Source: Mycolicibacterium sp. P9-22
Lineage (GTDB): Bacteria; Actinomycetota; Actinomycetes; Mycobacteriales; Mycobacteriaceae
Reading direction: 5' to 3'
DNA length: 64,000 nucleotides
Assembly (NCBI RefSeq): GCF_008329585.1
Contig: NZ_NPKP01000001.1
Coordinates: 248,001 to 312,000, forward strand
In this document: positions 21,696 through 29,664 of the stretch, in pieces
How positions within the stretch are numbered: the stretch's first letter is position 1
Layout of the letters: every line of letters starts with the position of its first letter
Notes under the pieces: generated by a model
Database searches by the model: none
Seen by the model: the letters and a program-made list of their open reading frames with translations, nothing else
Told to the model about the DNA's origin: nothing
Program-made: the position numbers and the translations under genes

Positions 21696-22709
21696 CTAAG
21701 GTGCGGCGGTGCGCAGTGTCGATCGCCGCACGATGAGTTCGGTGGGCACGGTGGTGACGTCTCGTGGCGTCTCGCCCTGCTCGAGCAGGCCGATCAGAGC
21801 GGCAACCGCTTTGCCGCCGATGGTCCGTGGATGGCAGAAGACTCCGGTGATCTCGGGAGTGGTGAGATTGAAGGTACTGCTGTCCACACAACTGCACAGA
21901 CCGAGATCGGCCGGGATACGGACTCCCATGCGGTTCGCCTCGTGCAGGACGTCCAGGGCGATGTCATCGGAACCGGCGTAGATGGCGTCCGCGGGTGTGG
22001 CGTCCGCGAGCAGATCACGGAACGCCGCCGTGGCGGATTTGGTGGCACCGGTTTCCACCACCACCGGTGCGATGTCCCGTTCGGCCGTCCACTCCAGATA
22101 GGCATCCACCAGATCCCGGGTGTAGGAACGCGCACGGTCGGTGATCATCGCGGCCGGACGGCGGTAGCCCTGATCCCACATGTGGTTGAGCGCTTCGACC
22201 GTCGCCGAGCGGTGATCGTTGTCGACGATGAGGGACGGGTCGCGCCGGTTCGCGGTACGGCCGGCTGTCACCACCGGATGGTCGGCGGTCCACCGCGGGT
22301 CCAGCAGTCCCTCGTCGCCGTGGGGGTCCACGATGATCGCTCCGTCGAGCGCGAATGCGCTGATGGTGGACGGCCCGACCCCTGGGGGTACCAATACCAA
22401 GGCATAACCGCGCCGGTCGGCTTCGTCGGATGCCCCGTTGAGCACTTCCAGGAAGTACTCGGAGTTCGGGATGAGCATGCTCGACTTGCTGGCCGAGTCG
22501 AACGGCGCAACCTGGATGGCGAGTGTCCGGCTCCGGTTGGTAACCAGTTGCTGGGCATGAACATTGGCTCGGTAGCCCAGCTCGGCGGCGACATCGAGCA
22601 CCCGCTGACGCGTCTTCTCGCCGATACGGCCGCGGTTGCTCAGCGCGTGCGACACCGTGGTCAGCGATACTCCGGCGGCGGCAGCGACGTCGCGGATGGT
22701 GACCGTCAT
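21696..22709 (-). CDS. LacI-family transcriptional regulator
   Basis: 337 aa from ATG 22709, with GGGAGGCGG just upstream. The N-terminal helix-turn-helix TIRDVAAAAGVSLTTVSHALSN and hinge RQRVLDVAAELGYRAN are typical. A periplasmic-binding-protein-like effector domain follows (~62-337), with GAIIVDPHG and IYAGSDDIALDVLHEANRMG. Three matching operators in the window, all near genes of the minus-strand cluster, make it their likely repressor. The effector is unknown. A frame extension to 22778 lacks a ribosome site. Confidence 0.9.
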   Translation of the reverse strand: MTVTIRDVAAAAGVSLTTVSHALSNRGRIGEKTRQRVLDVAAELGYRANVHAQQLVTNRSRTLAIQVAPFDSASKSSMLIPNSEYFLEVLNGASDEADRRGYALVLVPPGVGPSTISAFALDGAIIVDPHGDEGLLDPRWTADHPVVTAGRTANRRDPSLIVDNDHRSATVEALNHMWDQGYRRPAAMITDRARSYTRDLVDAYLEWTAERDIAPVVVETGATKSATAAFRDLLADATPADAIYAGSDDIALDVLHEANRMGVRIPADLGLCSCVDSSTFNLTTPEITGVFCHPRTIGGKAVAALIGLLEQGETPRDVTTVPTELIVRRSTLRTAAP

Positions 22710-22781
22710 ATCCGCCTCCCTCGCCGACACCTCTGTTCCCGGGCTGCCCAACATGATGTCAGATGCGCAGATCGTCACCGG

Positions 22782-24290
22782 TCACCTCACCTTCTGGTAG
22801 CCGGGCCGGAACAGGTAGGCCGGCTCCGGGAACAGCCGCAACGCGAGTGGGTACAGGATCGCCGCGACCAGACCCGCCACCAGGAATCCCAGGTCCAGCC
22901 CGCCGAAGAGGCGGGCCCCCGGCGCCAGGAACCAGTCGTTGTGGGCGAACATCAGACCGGCCCCGAACGCGATGGCCCATGTGCTGACACCGACGGGGTT
23001 GAGACCGACTGTGAACCAGTAGATTCCGCCTTTCTCGCCACGGTTGAACACCTGTAGGGCGTCGGTGTCGTAGTACCCGCGGCGGTGCAGGTGCCCGATG
23101 GTCAAGATCACGATCCACGGGATCGATGAACACGCCAACAAGGCCAGGAACACCGCGACGCCCGCGGACAGCGCCGAATAGAAGTGGCCGACGTACACCA
23201 GACCGGTGGCCACCGCGCAGGCGATGAACGTGGCCTGAACCCGGTTGAGCCGTGGAATGATCGCCGAGGTATCCAGTCCGGTGCCGTATGTGTTGATGAC
23301 CGCCTGGGCCATCCCCGAGGCCAGCCCCACGTAGATTAGCGCGGGTACGAACCAGGCCGGTGCGGCGTTGACCAGACCCAGTACGTACGAGCTGTCCGCA
23401 TCCGGTGCCTGCGCCGAGAACAGCGCCACCGAGGAGAACACGCCCCACATGATCGGGCCGCCCATCCCGAACAGCCCGCCGACGAACATGGCACGCAGTA
23501 TCGAGCCGTCGGTGTGCAGGCGGGGGGAGATGTGGCGGGTCCAGTCACCGGCGTAGGGGCCATACGATGCCACCGTCGACGCGCACAGTAGGGCGGAGAG
23601 CAGCCAGGCCGCGGATGCCGAACCCAGTGCGTAGCTTCCGGTTCCTGCGTAGCCGGGATCGAAATCGCCTCCGTAGACGAATATTCCGACAATCAGGCAG
23701 GTTCCGGCGGTCGGGATCATGACTTTCTGGCACAGCACCATGCTCGAATGCCCGAGCACCGACACGATCGTCACGATCACCGCGAGTACCGCGTAGGCGG
23801 TCAGCCGGACCGGTTCGGTGTCGGACAGCCCGAGAAACCGGGTCAGTGCGCCGGCCAGGGCATCCCCTCCCGTCCAGATGCTCAGTGCCGCGAACGCGAC
23901 GGATGCCGACGCCTCCAGGACGGAGCCGATCAGGCGCCCGGCCACGCCGAAGTACGCGCCGCTGGACACCGGGTTGTTGGTGCCCGTCCGCGGTCCCATC
24001 AGCCCTGTCGGCGCGAGTAGAGCGGCGCCGACGACTGAACCGGCGACGACCGCGGTGGCGGCCTGCCACCAACTGAGCCCGAAACTGATCGGGAACCAAC
24101 CGATGATGATGACGCTGAAGGTCAGCGATCCTCCGAAGAGGATGGTGGCGAGGTTGCGCGGAGATGAATGCCGTTCTTGCTCGGGGATGTGTTCGACGCC
24201 GTATTGCTCCACCCGACCCGCGCGGTCCTTGTGGCGGGCGGGTTCGGCGAGCTCTTCGAATGTGTGGTCATCGGGGAGGTGAAGACTCAT
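22782..24290 (-). CDS. NCS1-family permease (purine/cytosine/hydantoin type)
   Basis: 502 aa, about 12 membrane spans. The N-terminal cytosolic part (RVEQYGVEHIPEQERHSSPRN) is typical of bacterial NCS1 transporters of the CodB/PucI/Mhp1 group. It is followed by SLTFSVIIIGWFPISFGLSWWQA and GPRTGTNNPVSS, the TM3-TM4 substrate-site region. The role is sodium- or proton-driven uptake of a nucleobase, hydantoin or ureide. It lies between the PuuD-like hydrolase and lacI and is probably co-transcribed from the DUF1116 promoter. It is distinct from the second NCS1 permease at 27824, so the two clusters likely import different compounds. Confidence 0.88.
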   Translation of the reverse strand: MSLHLPDDHTFEELAEPARHKDRAGRVEQYGVEHIPEQERHSSPRNLATILFGGSLTFSVIIIGWFPISFGLSWWQAATAVVAGSVVGAALLAPTGLMGPRTGTNNPVSSGAYFGVAGRLIGSVLEASASVAFAALSIWTGGDALAGALTRFLGLSDTEPVRLTAYAVLAVIVTIVSVLGHSSMVLCQKVMIPTAGTCLIVGIFVYGGDFDPGYAGTGSYALGSASAAWLLSALLCASTVASYGPYAGDWTRHISPRLHTDGSILRAMFVGGLFGMGGPIMWGVFSSVALFSAQAPDADSSYVLGLVNAAPAWFVPALIYVGLASGMAQAVINTYGTGLDTSAIIPRLNRVQATFIACAVATGLVYVGHFYSALSAGVAVFLALLACSSIPWIVILTIGHLHRRGYYDTDALQVFNRGEKGGIYWFTVGLNPVGVSTWAIAFGAGLMFAHNDWFLAPGARLFGGLDLGFLVAGLVAAILYPLALRLFPEPAYLFRPGYQKVR

Positions 24291-24296
24291 CGGTTC

Positions 24297-24977
24297 CTAC
24301 TTTCCGTCAACGAGCCATTGAAAGGGCGCGACATGGCGATCGTTGTTTCTGACAAGTGATTCCGGGTGCCACTGCAGTCCGAGCAGGCCCGGCCCTTCGA
24401 CGGCCTCGATGACGCCGTCCGGCGCCCAGGCGGTTGCCGTCAGTTCTGCGCCGACGGAACGGATGGCCTGGTGGTGATGGGAGTTGACCTCATCGATGCC
24501 GGCCAACGTGCGCTCAGCACACGAACCCCCTTCGACTTTGATGCCGTGTCGCAGCGTGGCGTACCCGCGATCGTGACTGGCGTCGAAATGCCCGAAGACA
24601 CCCTCGGCGGGCAGATCCTGGATGAGCGTGCCGCCGGTGGCCACCGCCAAAAGCTGTGCGCCACGGCAGATGCCGAGGACTCGCTTGCCTTGGTCGCGAG
24701 CGCGCCGGAGCGCGGCCAACTCGAAGGCGTCGCGCCTTCTGTCGACGGCGTCGAGCGTGGTTCTGACCTGTTCGCCGTACTCGGCGGGGTGGATGTCACC
24801 GCCGCCGCTGAGCAGTAACGCATCGATTCGCCCGACGGCCCGGGTCACCGCCTCGTCACCGGTGAACAGTGCCGGCAGCAGCACCGGGATTCCCCCGGCC
24901 GCCAGCACCGAGGTCACGTAGGCCTCCGTGATGTCCGGTCGCTCAGCGGAGCCGATGCTGATTCCGACGACGGTCAC
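24297..24977 (-). CDS. Class I amidotransferase-like gamma-glutamyl hydrolase (PuuD family)
   Basis: 226 aa, peptidase C26 fold. The nucleophile elbow is KRVLGICRGAQLL with the catalytic Cys, and GLQWHPES supplies the His and Glu. In the Puu pathway such enzymes cleave gamma-glutamyl-GABA. The GTG start at 24977 overlaps the stop of the glutamine-synthetase-like gene as GTGA, so ligase and hydrolase are made together. That pairing points to a gamma-glutamylated intermediate that is later released. The oxidase and dehydrogenase of a full Puu pathway are not beside it. Confidence 0.87.
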   Translation of the reverse strand: MTVVGISIGSAERPDITEAYVTSVLAAGGIPVLLPALFTGDEAVTRAVGRIDALLLSGGGDIHPAEYGEQVRTTLDAVDRRRDAFELAALRRARDQGKRVLGICRGAQLLAVATGGTLIQDLPAEGVFGHFDASHDRGYATLRHGIKVEGGSCAERTLAGIDEVNSHHHQAIRSVGAELTATAWAPDGVIEAVEGPGLLGLQWHPESLVRNNDRHVAPFQWLVDGK

Positions 24978-26329
24978 AGGTTCAGCAGGTAGTTGGTGCG
25001 CTCGAAGTCGCTGACCTCGGCATGGCTGCGTTCCCATTCCGCCCGTTTCATCGCCACGTAGTCGCGGACGAATGCCGCGTGGAAGACGCTGTGGGTCAGC
25101 GGGTCTTGTTCGAAAGCCTCGACCGCGTCGATGAGTGTGCGGGGCAGCACCTCGCGGTCGCCCTGGGTGTAGGAAACGACATCGGCCGGGTCGCCGGGGT
25201 CTACACCGTCGCGGATGCCTTCCAGGCCGGCCGCAAGCATGAAGGCAGCGGTCAGGTACGTGTTCGCTGCCGAGTCGACGCTGCGATTCTCGATGGCCGG
25301 CCGGTTCGCCGGTAGCCGCAACATGCAGGATCTGTTGTTGTGCCCGTAACTGACATTGGTCGGCGCCCACGAGAAGTTACCGTCCGCCAGTCGCGGCACC
25401 AGCCGCCGGTAGGAATTGGTGGTCGGGTTAGAGAGCGCAGCAAGGGCTTTGGCGTGACGCAGCACGCCACCGGCGAAATGCAGCGCCTCCTTGCGCCAGC
25501 CCTCATTGCCGGTTCCGGTCTTGAAGACGTTCTCGCCACTGTGCCGGTCTTCCAGGCTCATGTTGAAATGAGCACCGGATCCCCACAGATGTGCGAACGG
25601 TTTCGGCATGAAGGTGGCCAGCATGCCGGTCTCCTTGGCAGCCTGTTTGACGAGTAACCGGAACAGCGTCATCCGGTCGGCTGCGGCGACAACCTCGTCG
25701 TGCGCGAAATCGAACTCGTACTGGCCTTGTCCGCCTTCGGCGTCGAAGCTGAACAGCCCGAAATCGAGGTCGGTCATATACGAGGTGACCTTGTCCAGGA
25801 ACGGCATGGCATCGAGGGTTACCTCGACGTCGTAGGCCGGTGTGGGCGCGACATCTCCGCTGCGGGCGATCGGCCGCAGCTTGTCGGTGCCGAGCGAATC
25901 GGGATGGAAGACATAGAATTCCGGTTCGATTCCGAGCTGGCACACATATCCCATGTCGGCGGCTTCGGCGACTTGTTGCTTGAGCGCAGAGCGTGGGCAG
26001 AGGGCGAATGGGGTGCTTCCGCCCTGCACCATGTCTGCGACCATCCAGGCGAAGCGGCGGTCCCAGGGAAGTACCCGCAGTGTCGAGGGATCGGGGATGC
26101 CGACCACTTCGTCCTCGACCGGGTTCATCCGGCCGATGCCGCCCATACCGCGTGGTGTGTACCGTTCTGATCCGGCGAGCAGGTTGGGCAGGTGGTCGAT
26201 CGGTACGACCTTCGACTTGGGACGGCCCAGGACGTCGATCCAGCTTCCGACCGCGTACTGCACGCCACCCTGCTGTAACTGTGCCGCAAGCTCGGCGTGT
26301 TGGGTGGACAGTTCGTTGACGGTATCCAT
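24974..26329 (-). CDS. Glutamine synthetase-like gamma-glutamyl ligase (GlnT/PuuA type)
   Basis: 451 aa. GS fold: metal and glutamate residues in GIEPEFYVF and GGQGQYEFDF, HFNMSL after MPKPFAHLWGSGAHF, NSYRRLVPR, and a final Glu in RPAIENRSVDSAANTYLTAA. No adenylylation-loop Tyr is seen. The MPKPF segment and length fit the GlnT/GlnIII/gamma-glutamylmethylamide synthetase group rather than housekeeping GlnA1. Expected reaction: ATP-dependent gamma-glutamylation of an amine. The start lies 1 nt after the DUF1116 stop (TGATATG) and the stop overlaps the PuuD-like start, so it is an inner gene of a tight operon. Confidence 0.85.
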   Translation of the reverse strand: MDTVNELSTQHAELAAQLQQGGVQYAVGSWIDVLGRPKSKVVPIDHLPNLLAGSERYTPRGMGGIGRMNPVEDEVVGIPDPSTLRVLPWDRRFAWMVADMVQGGSTPFALCPRSALKQQVAEAADMGYVCQLGIEPEFYVFHPDSLGTDKLRPIARSGDVAPTPAYDVEVTLDAMPFLDKVTSYMTDLDFGLFSFDAEGGQGQYEFDFAHDEVVAAADRMTLFRLLVKQAAKETGMLATFMPKPFAHLWGSGAHFNMSLEDRHSGENVFKTGTGNEGWRKEALHFAGGVLRHAKALAALSNPTTNSYRRLVPRLADGNFSWAPTNVSYGHNNRSCMLRLPANRPAIENRSVDSAANTYLTAAFMLAAGLEGIRDGVDPGDPADVVSYTQGDREVLPRTLIDAVEAFEQDPLTHSVFHAAFVRDYVAMKRAEWERSHAEVSDFERTNYLLNL

Positions 26330-26330
26330 A

Positions 26331-27611
26331 TCAGTTCACTTTCTCTGTGGTGGTGGGAAATTCGTCGACAGCGCGCAGCGCTGCGCTGGCTTCGGCAAAC
26401 GGTTCCAGGGAGGTGCGGGCGAGTCCGGCTCCGATCTGACCGCCGCCGGCGCCGGCGATACCGATGTCGAGCACCGGGGTGATGCCGGTATCAGCGACCG
26501 CGTGCACGTCGATGCCTGTCGGGGTGCCGCGGAAGCCGAGAAACGGCAGCGTGAACAGTGCGCTGTCGGCGCAGGTGATCTCGTACATCTCGGAGTTGAC
26601 GGCGATCATCTGGTCCACACCGCCCTGGTAATCCTGCAGCGTGAACGCTGCCGTCTGTGCGAAAGCGCCCAGCCCGCAGACCTCCGTGATGATGCTCTCG
26701 CCGCCCATGAACTCGGCATCGGCGATGTGATGGCCGTCGTTGACCCGGTGGTGCTCGAAGTGGGGTAGTGGTCCGGTGAACCAGCGGTTGCCGAGTCCGG
26801 AGACCTGAATACCGAACTGGCGGCACGACATTGCCATCGAGGTGACGACCGAGGAGGCTGCCACACCGGCCATTCGCGAGGCCATGACCTTTGCCGCCGC
26901 CATGGCAGGGCGCAGGAAGAAGTAGTCGCCGGCGGTCAGGTAGCCGATGAGCGCATCGTGTGTACCGGCACCCAGCGCCGGCACGATCTCACGTAGGAAC
27001 AGCAGCGAGGCCGCGGTGTTCCGGCTGTGTAGTTCATCGCCCATGCGTAGTGCGCGCTGCATGATCTGTAGCAGCGGGACGCCGCCGCGCTTGCGGATCG
27101 CCGTGCCGAGCGCCGGTCCGATGACGGTGCTGAGGAATCTCAGGTTCGCGTCTACATCCGGATTCCAGACGCCGTAGTTCAGTCGGGCCGGTGTCTCGCC
27201 CTCGAACAGCGTGCAGTAGGCCCGATGCCCGCTGTGTCGGTCCTCGACGATGACGACGGGCATGGATGCGGATGTCACGCCGGCCAGTGACCCGACGCAC
27301 CCGTAGTCCTGGCAGCCGGCCACCGTCACCGCGCCGGTGTCCAGTAGCCGCGCGGCCGCGCCAATATCGGGTGCGAGGCCTTCGTGGACGATGCTGCCCA
27401 GGATCGCGGTGCGCTGCCCCCCGCTGTATTCCTGCCAGGGCATCGTCGGTCCCGATGTGAGGACGAGGTCGCTGCGCATTCCGGGAATCGCTTCGCCGGC
27501 GGGTAGCACGTCGGTGAGCACAGGTTCGACGGCGAACAGTCGCTGAAGCGCAGTGCGATTCGCGGCGCGGATGTCGATCTCGCCAGTGGTCGTTGTCGCG
27601 GACGGGTGCAT
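26331..27611 (-). CDS. DUF1116 protein, AllG/YlbE-like (oxamate carbamoyltransferase subunit family)
   Basis: 426 aa. The family blocks are clear: IPGMRSDLVLTSGPTMPW, GGQRTAILGSIVHEGLAPD, CVGSLAGVTSASMPVVIVED, RMGDELHSRNTAASLLFLRE, MAAAKVMASRMAGVAAS, and GITPVLDIGIAGAGGGQIGA. In E. coli the DUF1116 protein YlbE (AllG) acts with FdrA (AllF) and YlbF (AllH) as oxamate carbamoyltransferase in allantoin breakdown. No FdrA- or YlbF-like gene is present here, so the lone subunit may have another role. ATG 27611 has a strong AAAAGGAGT site. It is the first gene of the LacI-controlled operon and two operators lie immediately upstream. Confidence 0.85.
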   Translation of the reverse strand: MHPSATTTTGEIDIRAANRTALQRLFAVEPVLTDVLPAGEAIPGMRSDLVLTSGPTMPWQEYSGGQRTAILGSIVHEGLAPDIGAAARLLDTGAVTVAGCQDYGCVGSLAGVTSASMPVVIVEDRHSGHRAYCTLFEGETPARLNYGVWNPDVDANLRFLSTVIGPALGTAIRKRGGVPLLQIMQRALRMGDELHSRNTAASLLFLREIVPALGAGTHDALIGYLTAGDYFFLRPAMAAAKVMASRMAGVAASSVVTSMAMSCRQFGIQVSGLGNRWFTGPLPHFEHHRVNDGHHIADAEFMGGESIITEVCGLGAFAQTAAFTLQDYQGGVDQMIAVNSEMYEITCADSALFTLPFLGFRGTPTGIDVHAVADTGITPVLDIGIAGAGGGQIGAGLARTSLEPFAEASAALRAVDEFPTTTEKVN

Positions 27612-27621
27612 GAGACTCCTT

Positions 27622-27641
27622 TTGCTAAAACGTTTTGGCAA
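27622..27641. promoter_or_regulatory. LacI-family operator O1
   Basis: TTGCTAAAACGTTTTGGCAA is a 20-bp inverted repeat with the central CG step typical of LacI/GalR operators and one mismatched pair. It starts 11 bp upstream of the DUF1116 ATG, next to its ribosome-binding site. Confidence 0.85.
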
Positions 27642-27663
27642 TGGGTGTAGAGCGAGGAGATGA

Positions 27664-27683
27664 TTGCTAAAAGGTTTTGGCAA
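27664..27683. promoter_or_regulatory. LacI-family operator O2
   Basis: TTGCTAAAAGGTTTTGGCAA, 18 of 20 bases or better identical to O1, spaced 42 bp start to start (about four helical turns), which favours cooperative binding on one DNA face. It lies between the divergent DUF1116 operon and the NCS1/cytosine deaminase operon and could influence both. Confidence 0.85.
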
Positions 27684-27823
27684 TCATGCGGCGACAGGCC
27701 GGACATGTCAAGAGATGACCCCGGCGCGTGGGTGTACCGGGGGAGTACGACGACGAAATCCGAAGGTGTGACTTTCTGTCGTTCCGGTTGCAAGCATGTG
27801 CCGGGCGCGTCAAAGTGCTCAGG

Positions 27824-29221
27824 ATGACAGCGGCTGAGCCCACCACCGACGGCACCTACCGGGACCGCATCGTCGCGGTCGAACCTGGAGGCAACGAGTT
27901 CATCGCCGAGGCCGACCGGCACGGGCGCCCCAGCCAGCTGCTGTGGACCTGGGCGTCGCCGAACCTCGAATTCGCCACCATCTTCCTGGGCGTGCTCGCC
28001 GTCTCGTACTTCGGCATGACGTTCTGGCAGGCCACGGCGGGCATCATCGTCGGCGCGGGCCTGGGCGCCGTGGCGCACTACTTCCTGTCCGCCCGAGGAC
28101 CGCTTCTCGGTGTCCCGCAGATGGTGATCGGCCGCCTGTCGTTCGGTTACAAGGGCAATGCCGTGCCCTCGACGCTGATGGCGGTGACCGCCGGCGTCGG
28201 CTGGTTCGCGACCAACAGCATCAGCGCCGCGTTCGCGTTGTCGACCTTGTTCGGTATCGCGCCGCTGCTGGCATTGCTGCTGGTGGTGGCGGTGCAGACC
28301 GCCCTGGCGTTCTTCGGGCACAACCTGGTGCAGGCATTCGAGCGGTGGGCGTTCCCGGTGCTCGCGGTGATCTTCGCGATCACCTCGGTGCTGATCATGT
28401 CCAAGGCAGACCTGGGTGCGCCGGCCGTCGAGGGCGGCGTCGGCGGGCTGGGCGGATTCCTGCTGACGGTGGGCGCCACCTTCGGCTATGTCGCGGGCTG
28501 GACGCCGTACGCCGCCGATTTCAGCCGCTACCTGCCCAGCTCGGTCTCGCCGGTGCGCACCGGACTGTTCGCAGCGGCCGGCCTGTTCCTGGCCAGCGCT
28601 GTGCTGGCCATCGTCGGCGCGGCCTCGGTCACCATCGTCACCGCCGCGGTCTCGGACAATCCGACCGACGTCTTCACCAGCTCGCTGCCCGGCTGGCTGG
28701 CGGCCGCGACGCTGTTGGCCATCGCGATCGGGGCCGTGGCGGCCAATGCGATCAACGTCTACTCGGCCGGGATGGCCTTCGTCACCACCGGTGTCACACT
28801 GCCCGCCCACGTCGCGCGGGCAACGGCCACCGTGTTCTTCGGGGTGGCCGGTTTCCTGGTCGCCTGGTGGGCACTGGCGGACGCCGCCGCCAGTTACGAG
28901 ACGTTCCTCCTGCTGATCGCGTACTGGGTCGGGCCCTGGCTCGGCGTGGTGTTCGCCGACCAGTACCTGCGCCGCGGCCACCGCGTCGACGGATTTCTCT
29001 ATGACCGCAACTACTCCAACTGGCCGGGGCTACTGTCGTTCCTGATAGGTCTGGTGGTCTCGGTCCTGCTGTTCTGCAACCAGGAGCTGTTCGTGGGATA
29101 CGTGGTCCGGGCGGTGCCCGAGCTGGGCGATATCGGCTTCTTCGTGGGCTTCGTGCTGGCCGCGGGCAGCTATTTGGTGTTGTGCCGGTCCAAGATCCAA
29201 GCGGAACGGGTGGCTTTGTGA
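27824..29221 (+). CDS. NCS1-family permease, cytosine/purine type
   Basis: 465 aa from ATG 27824; ~12 spans. The N-terminal motif SQLLWTWASPNLEFATIFLGV and GPLLGVPQMVIGRLSFGYKGN are typical of the FCY2/CodB-like branch. It is coupled by a GTGA overlap to a cytosine deaminase gene, so cytosine or a related pyrimidine is the probable cargo. The start is not certain: no good ribosome site precedes ATG 27824 and GTG codons lie at 27815 and upstream. It is divergent from the DUF1116 operon across 212 bp holding two LacI operators. Confidence 0.87.
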   Translation: MTAAEPTTDGTYRDRIVAVEPGGNEFIAEADRHGRPSQLLWTWASPNLEFATIFLGVLAVSYFGMTFWQATAGIIVGAGLGAVAHYFLSARGPLLGVPQMVIGRLSFGYKGNAVPSTLMAVTAGVGWFATNSISAAFALSTLFGIAPLLALLLVVAVQTALAFFGHNLVQAFERWAFPVLAVIFAITSVLIMSKADLGAPAVEGGVGGLGGFLLTVGATFGYVAGWTPYAADFSRYLPSSVSPVRTGLFAAAGLFLASAVLAIVGAASVTIVTAAVSDNPTDVFTSSLPGWLAAATLLAIAIGAVAANAINVYSAGMAFVTTGVTLPAHVARATATVFFGVAGFLVAWWALADAAASYETFLLLIAYWVGPWLGVVFADQYLRRGHRVDGFLYDRNYSNWPGLLSFLIGLVVSVLLFCNQELFVGYVVRAVPELGDIGFFVGFVLAAGSYLVLCRSKIQAERVAL

Positions 29222-29664
29222 GTCCTCAGGAAATGCTCGACGTCGCCGTCGAGGAGGCGCGAAAAGGCCTGGCGGAGGGCGGGATTCCGATCGGCGCGGC
29301 ACTGTTCACCGCCGACGGTGTGCTGCTGGGCAGCGGGCGCAACCGCCGCGTGCAGAACGACGACCCGTCCGTGCACGGCGAGACGGATGCCTTCCGCAAC
29401 GCCGGTCGCCAGCGCGACTACCGGTCCACGGTGATGGTGACGACCCTGTCGCCGTGCTGGTACTGCAGCGGGCTGGTGCGCCAGTTCAACATCGGTGCCG
29501 TCGTCATCGGGGAAGCCAAGACCTTCTCCGGCGGGCATGACTGGCTGGCCGAGCACGGCGTGCAGGTCAGCGTGCTCGACGATCAGCGCTGCGTGACGAT
29601 GATGGAGCAGTTCATCGCCGCACGACCGGAACTATGGAACGAGGACATCGGAGTGGCTGAATGA
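29218..29664 (+). CDS. Cytosine deaminase, fungal (FCY1) type
   Basis: 148 aa, CDA-fold zinc enzyme: HGETDA gives the His ligand and catalytic Glu, SPCWYC the two Cys ligands. The C-terminal part, VGEAKTF then DDQRCVTMMEQFI and RPELWNEDIG, closely follows yeast cytosine deaminase (DDERCKKIMKQFI, RPQDWFEDIG, from memory). It therefore belongs to the small homodimeric class, not the large CodA amidohydrolases. It converts cytosine, and possibly 5-methylcytosine, to uracil or thymine. GTG start overlapping the permease stop and ATGA overlap with the next gene show an operon. Confidence 0.87.
   Translation: MSPQEMLDVAVEEARKGLAEGGIPIGAALFTADGVLLGSGRNRRVQNDDPSVHGETDAFRNAGRQRDYRSTVMVTTLSPCWYCSGLVRQFNIGAVVIGEAKTFSGGHDWLAEHGVQVSVLDDQRCVTMMEQFIAARPELWNEDIGVAE

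Noticed and set aside
27326..28981. 551-codon minus-strand frame spanning the divergent promoter
   Set aside because: It crosses the LacI operators and the DUF1116 start and reads antisense through the NCS1 permease; Gln/Arg/His-rich and without motifs.
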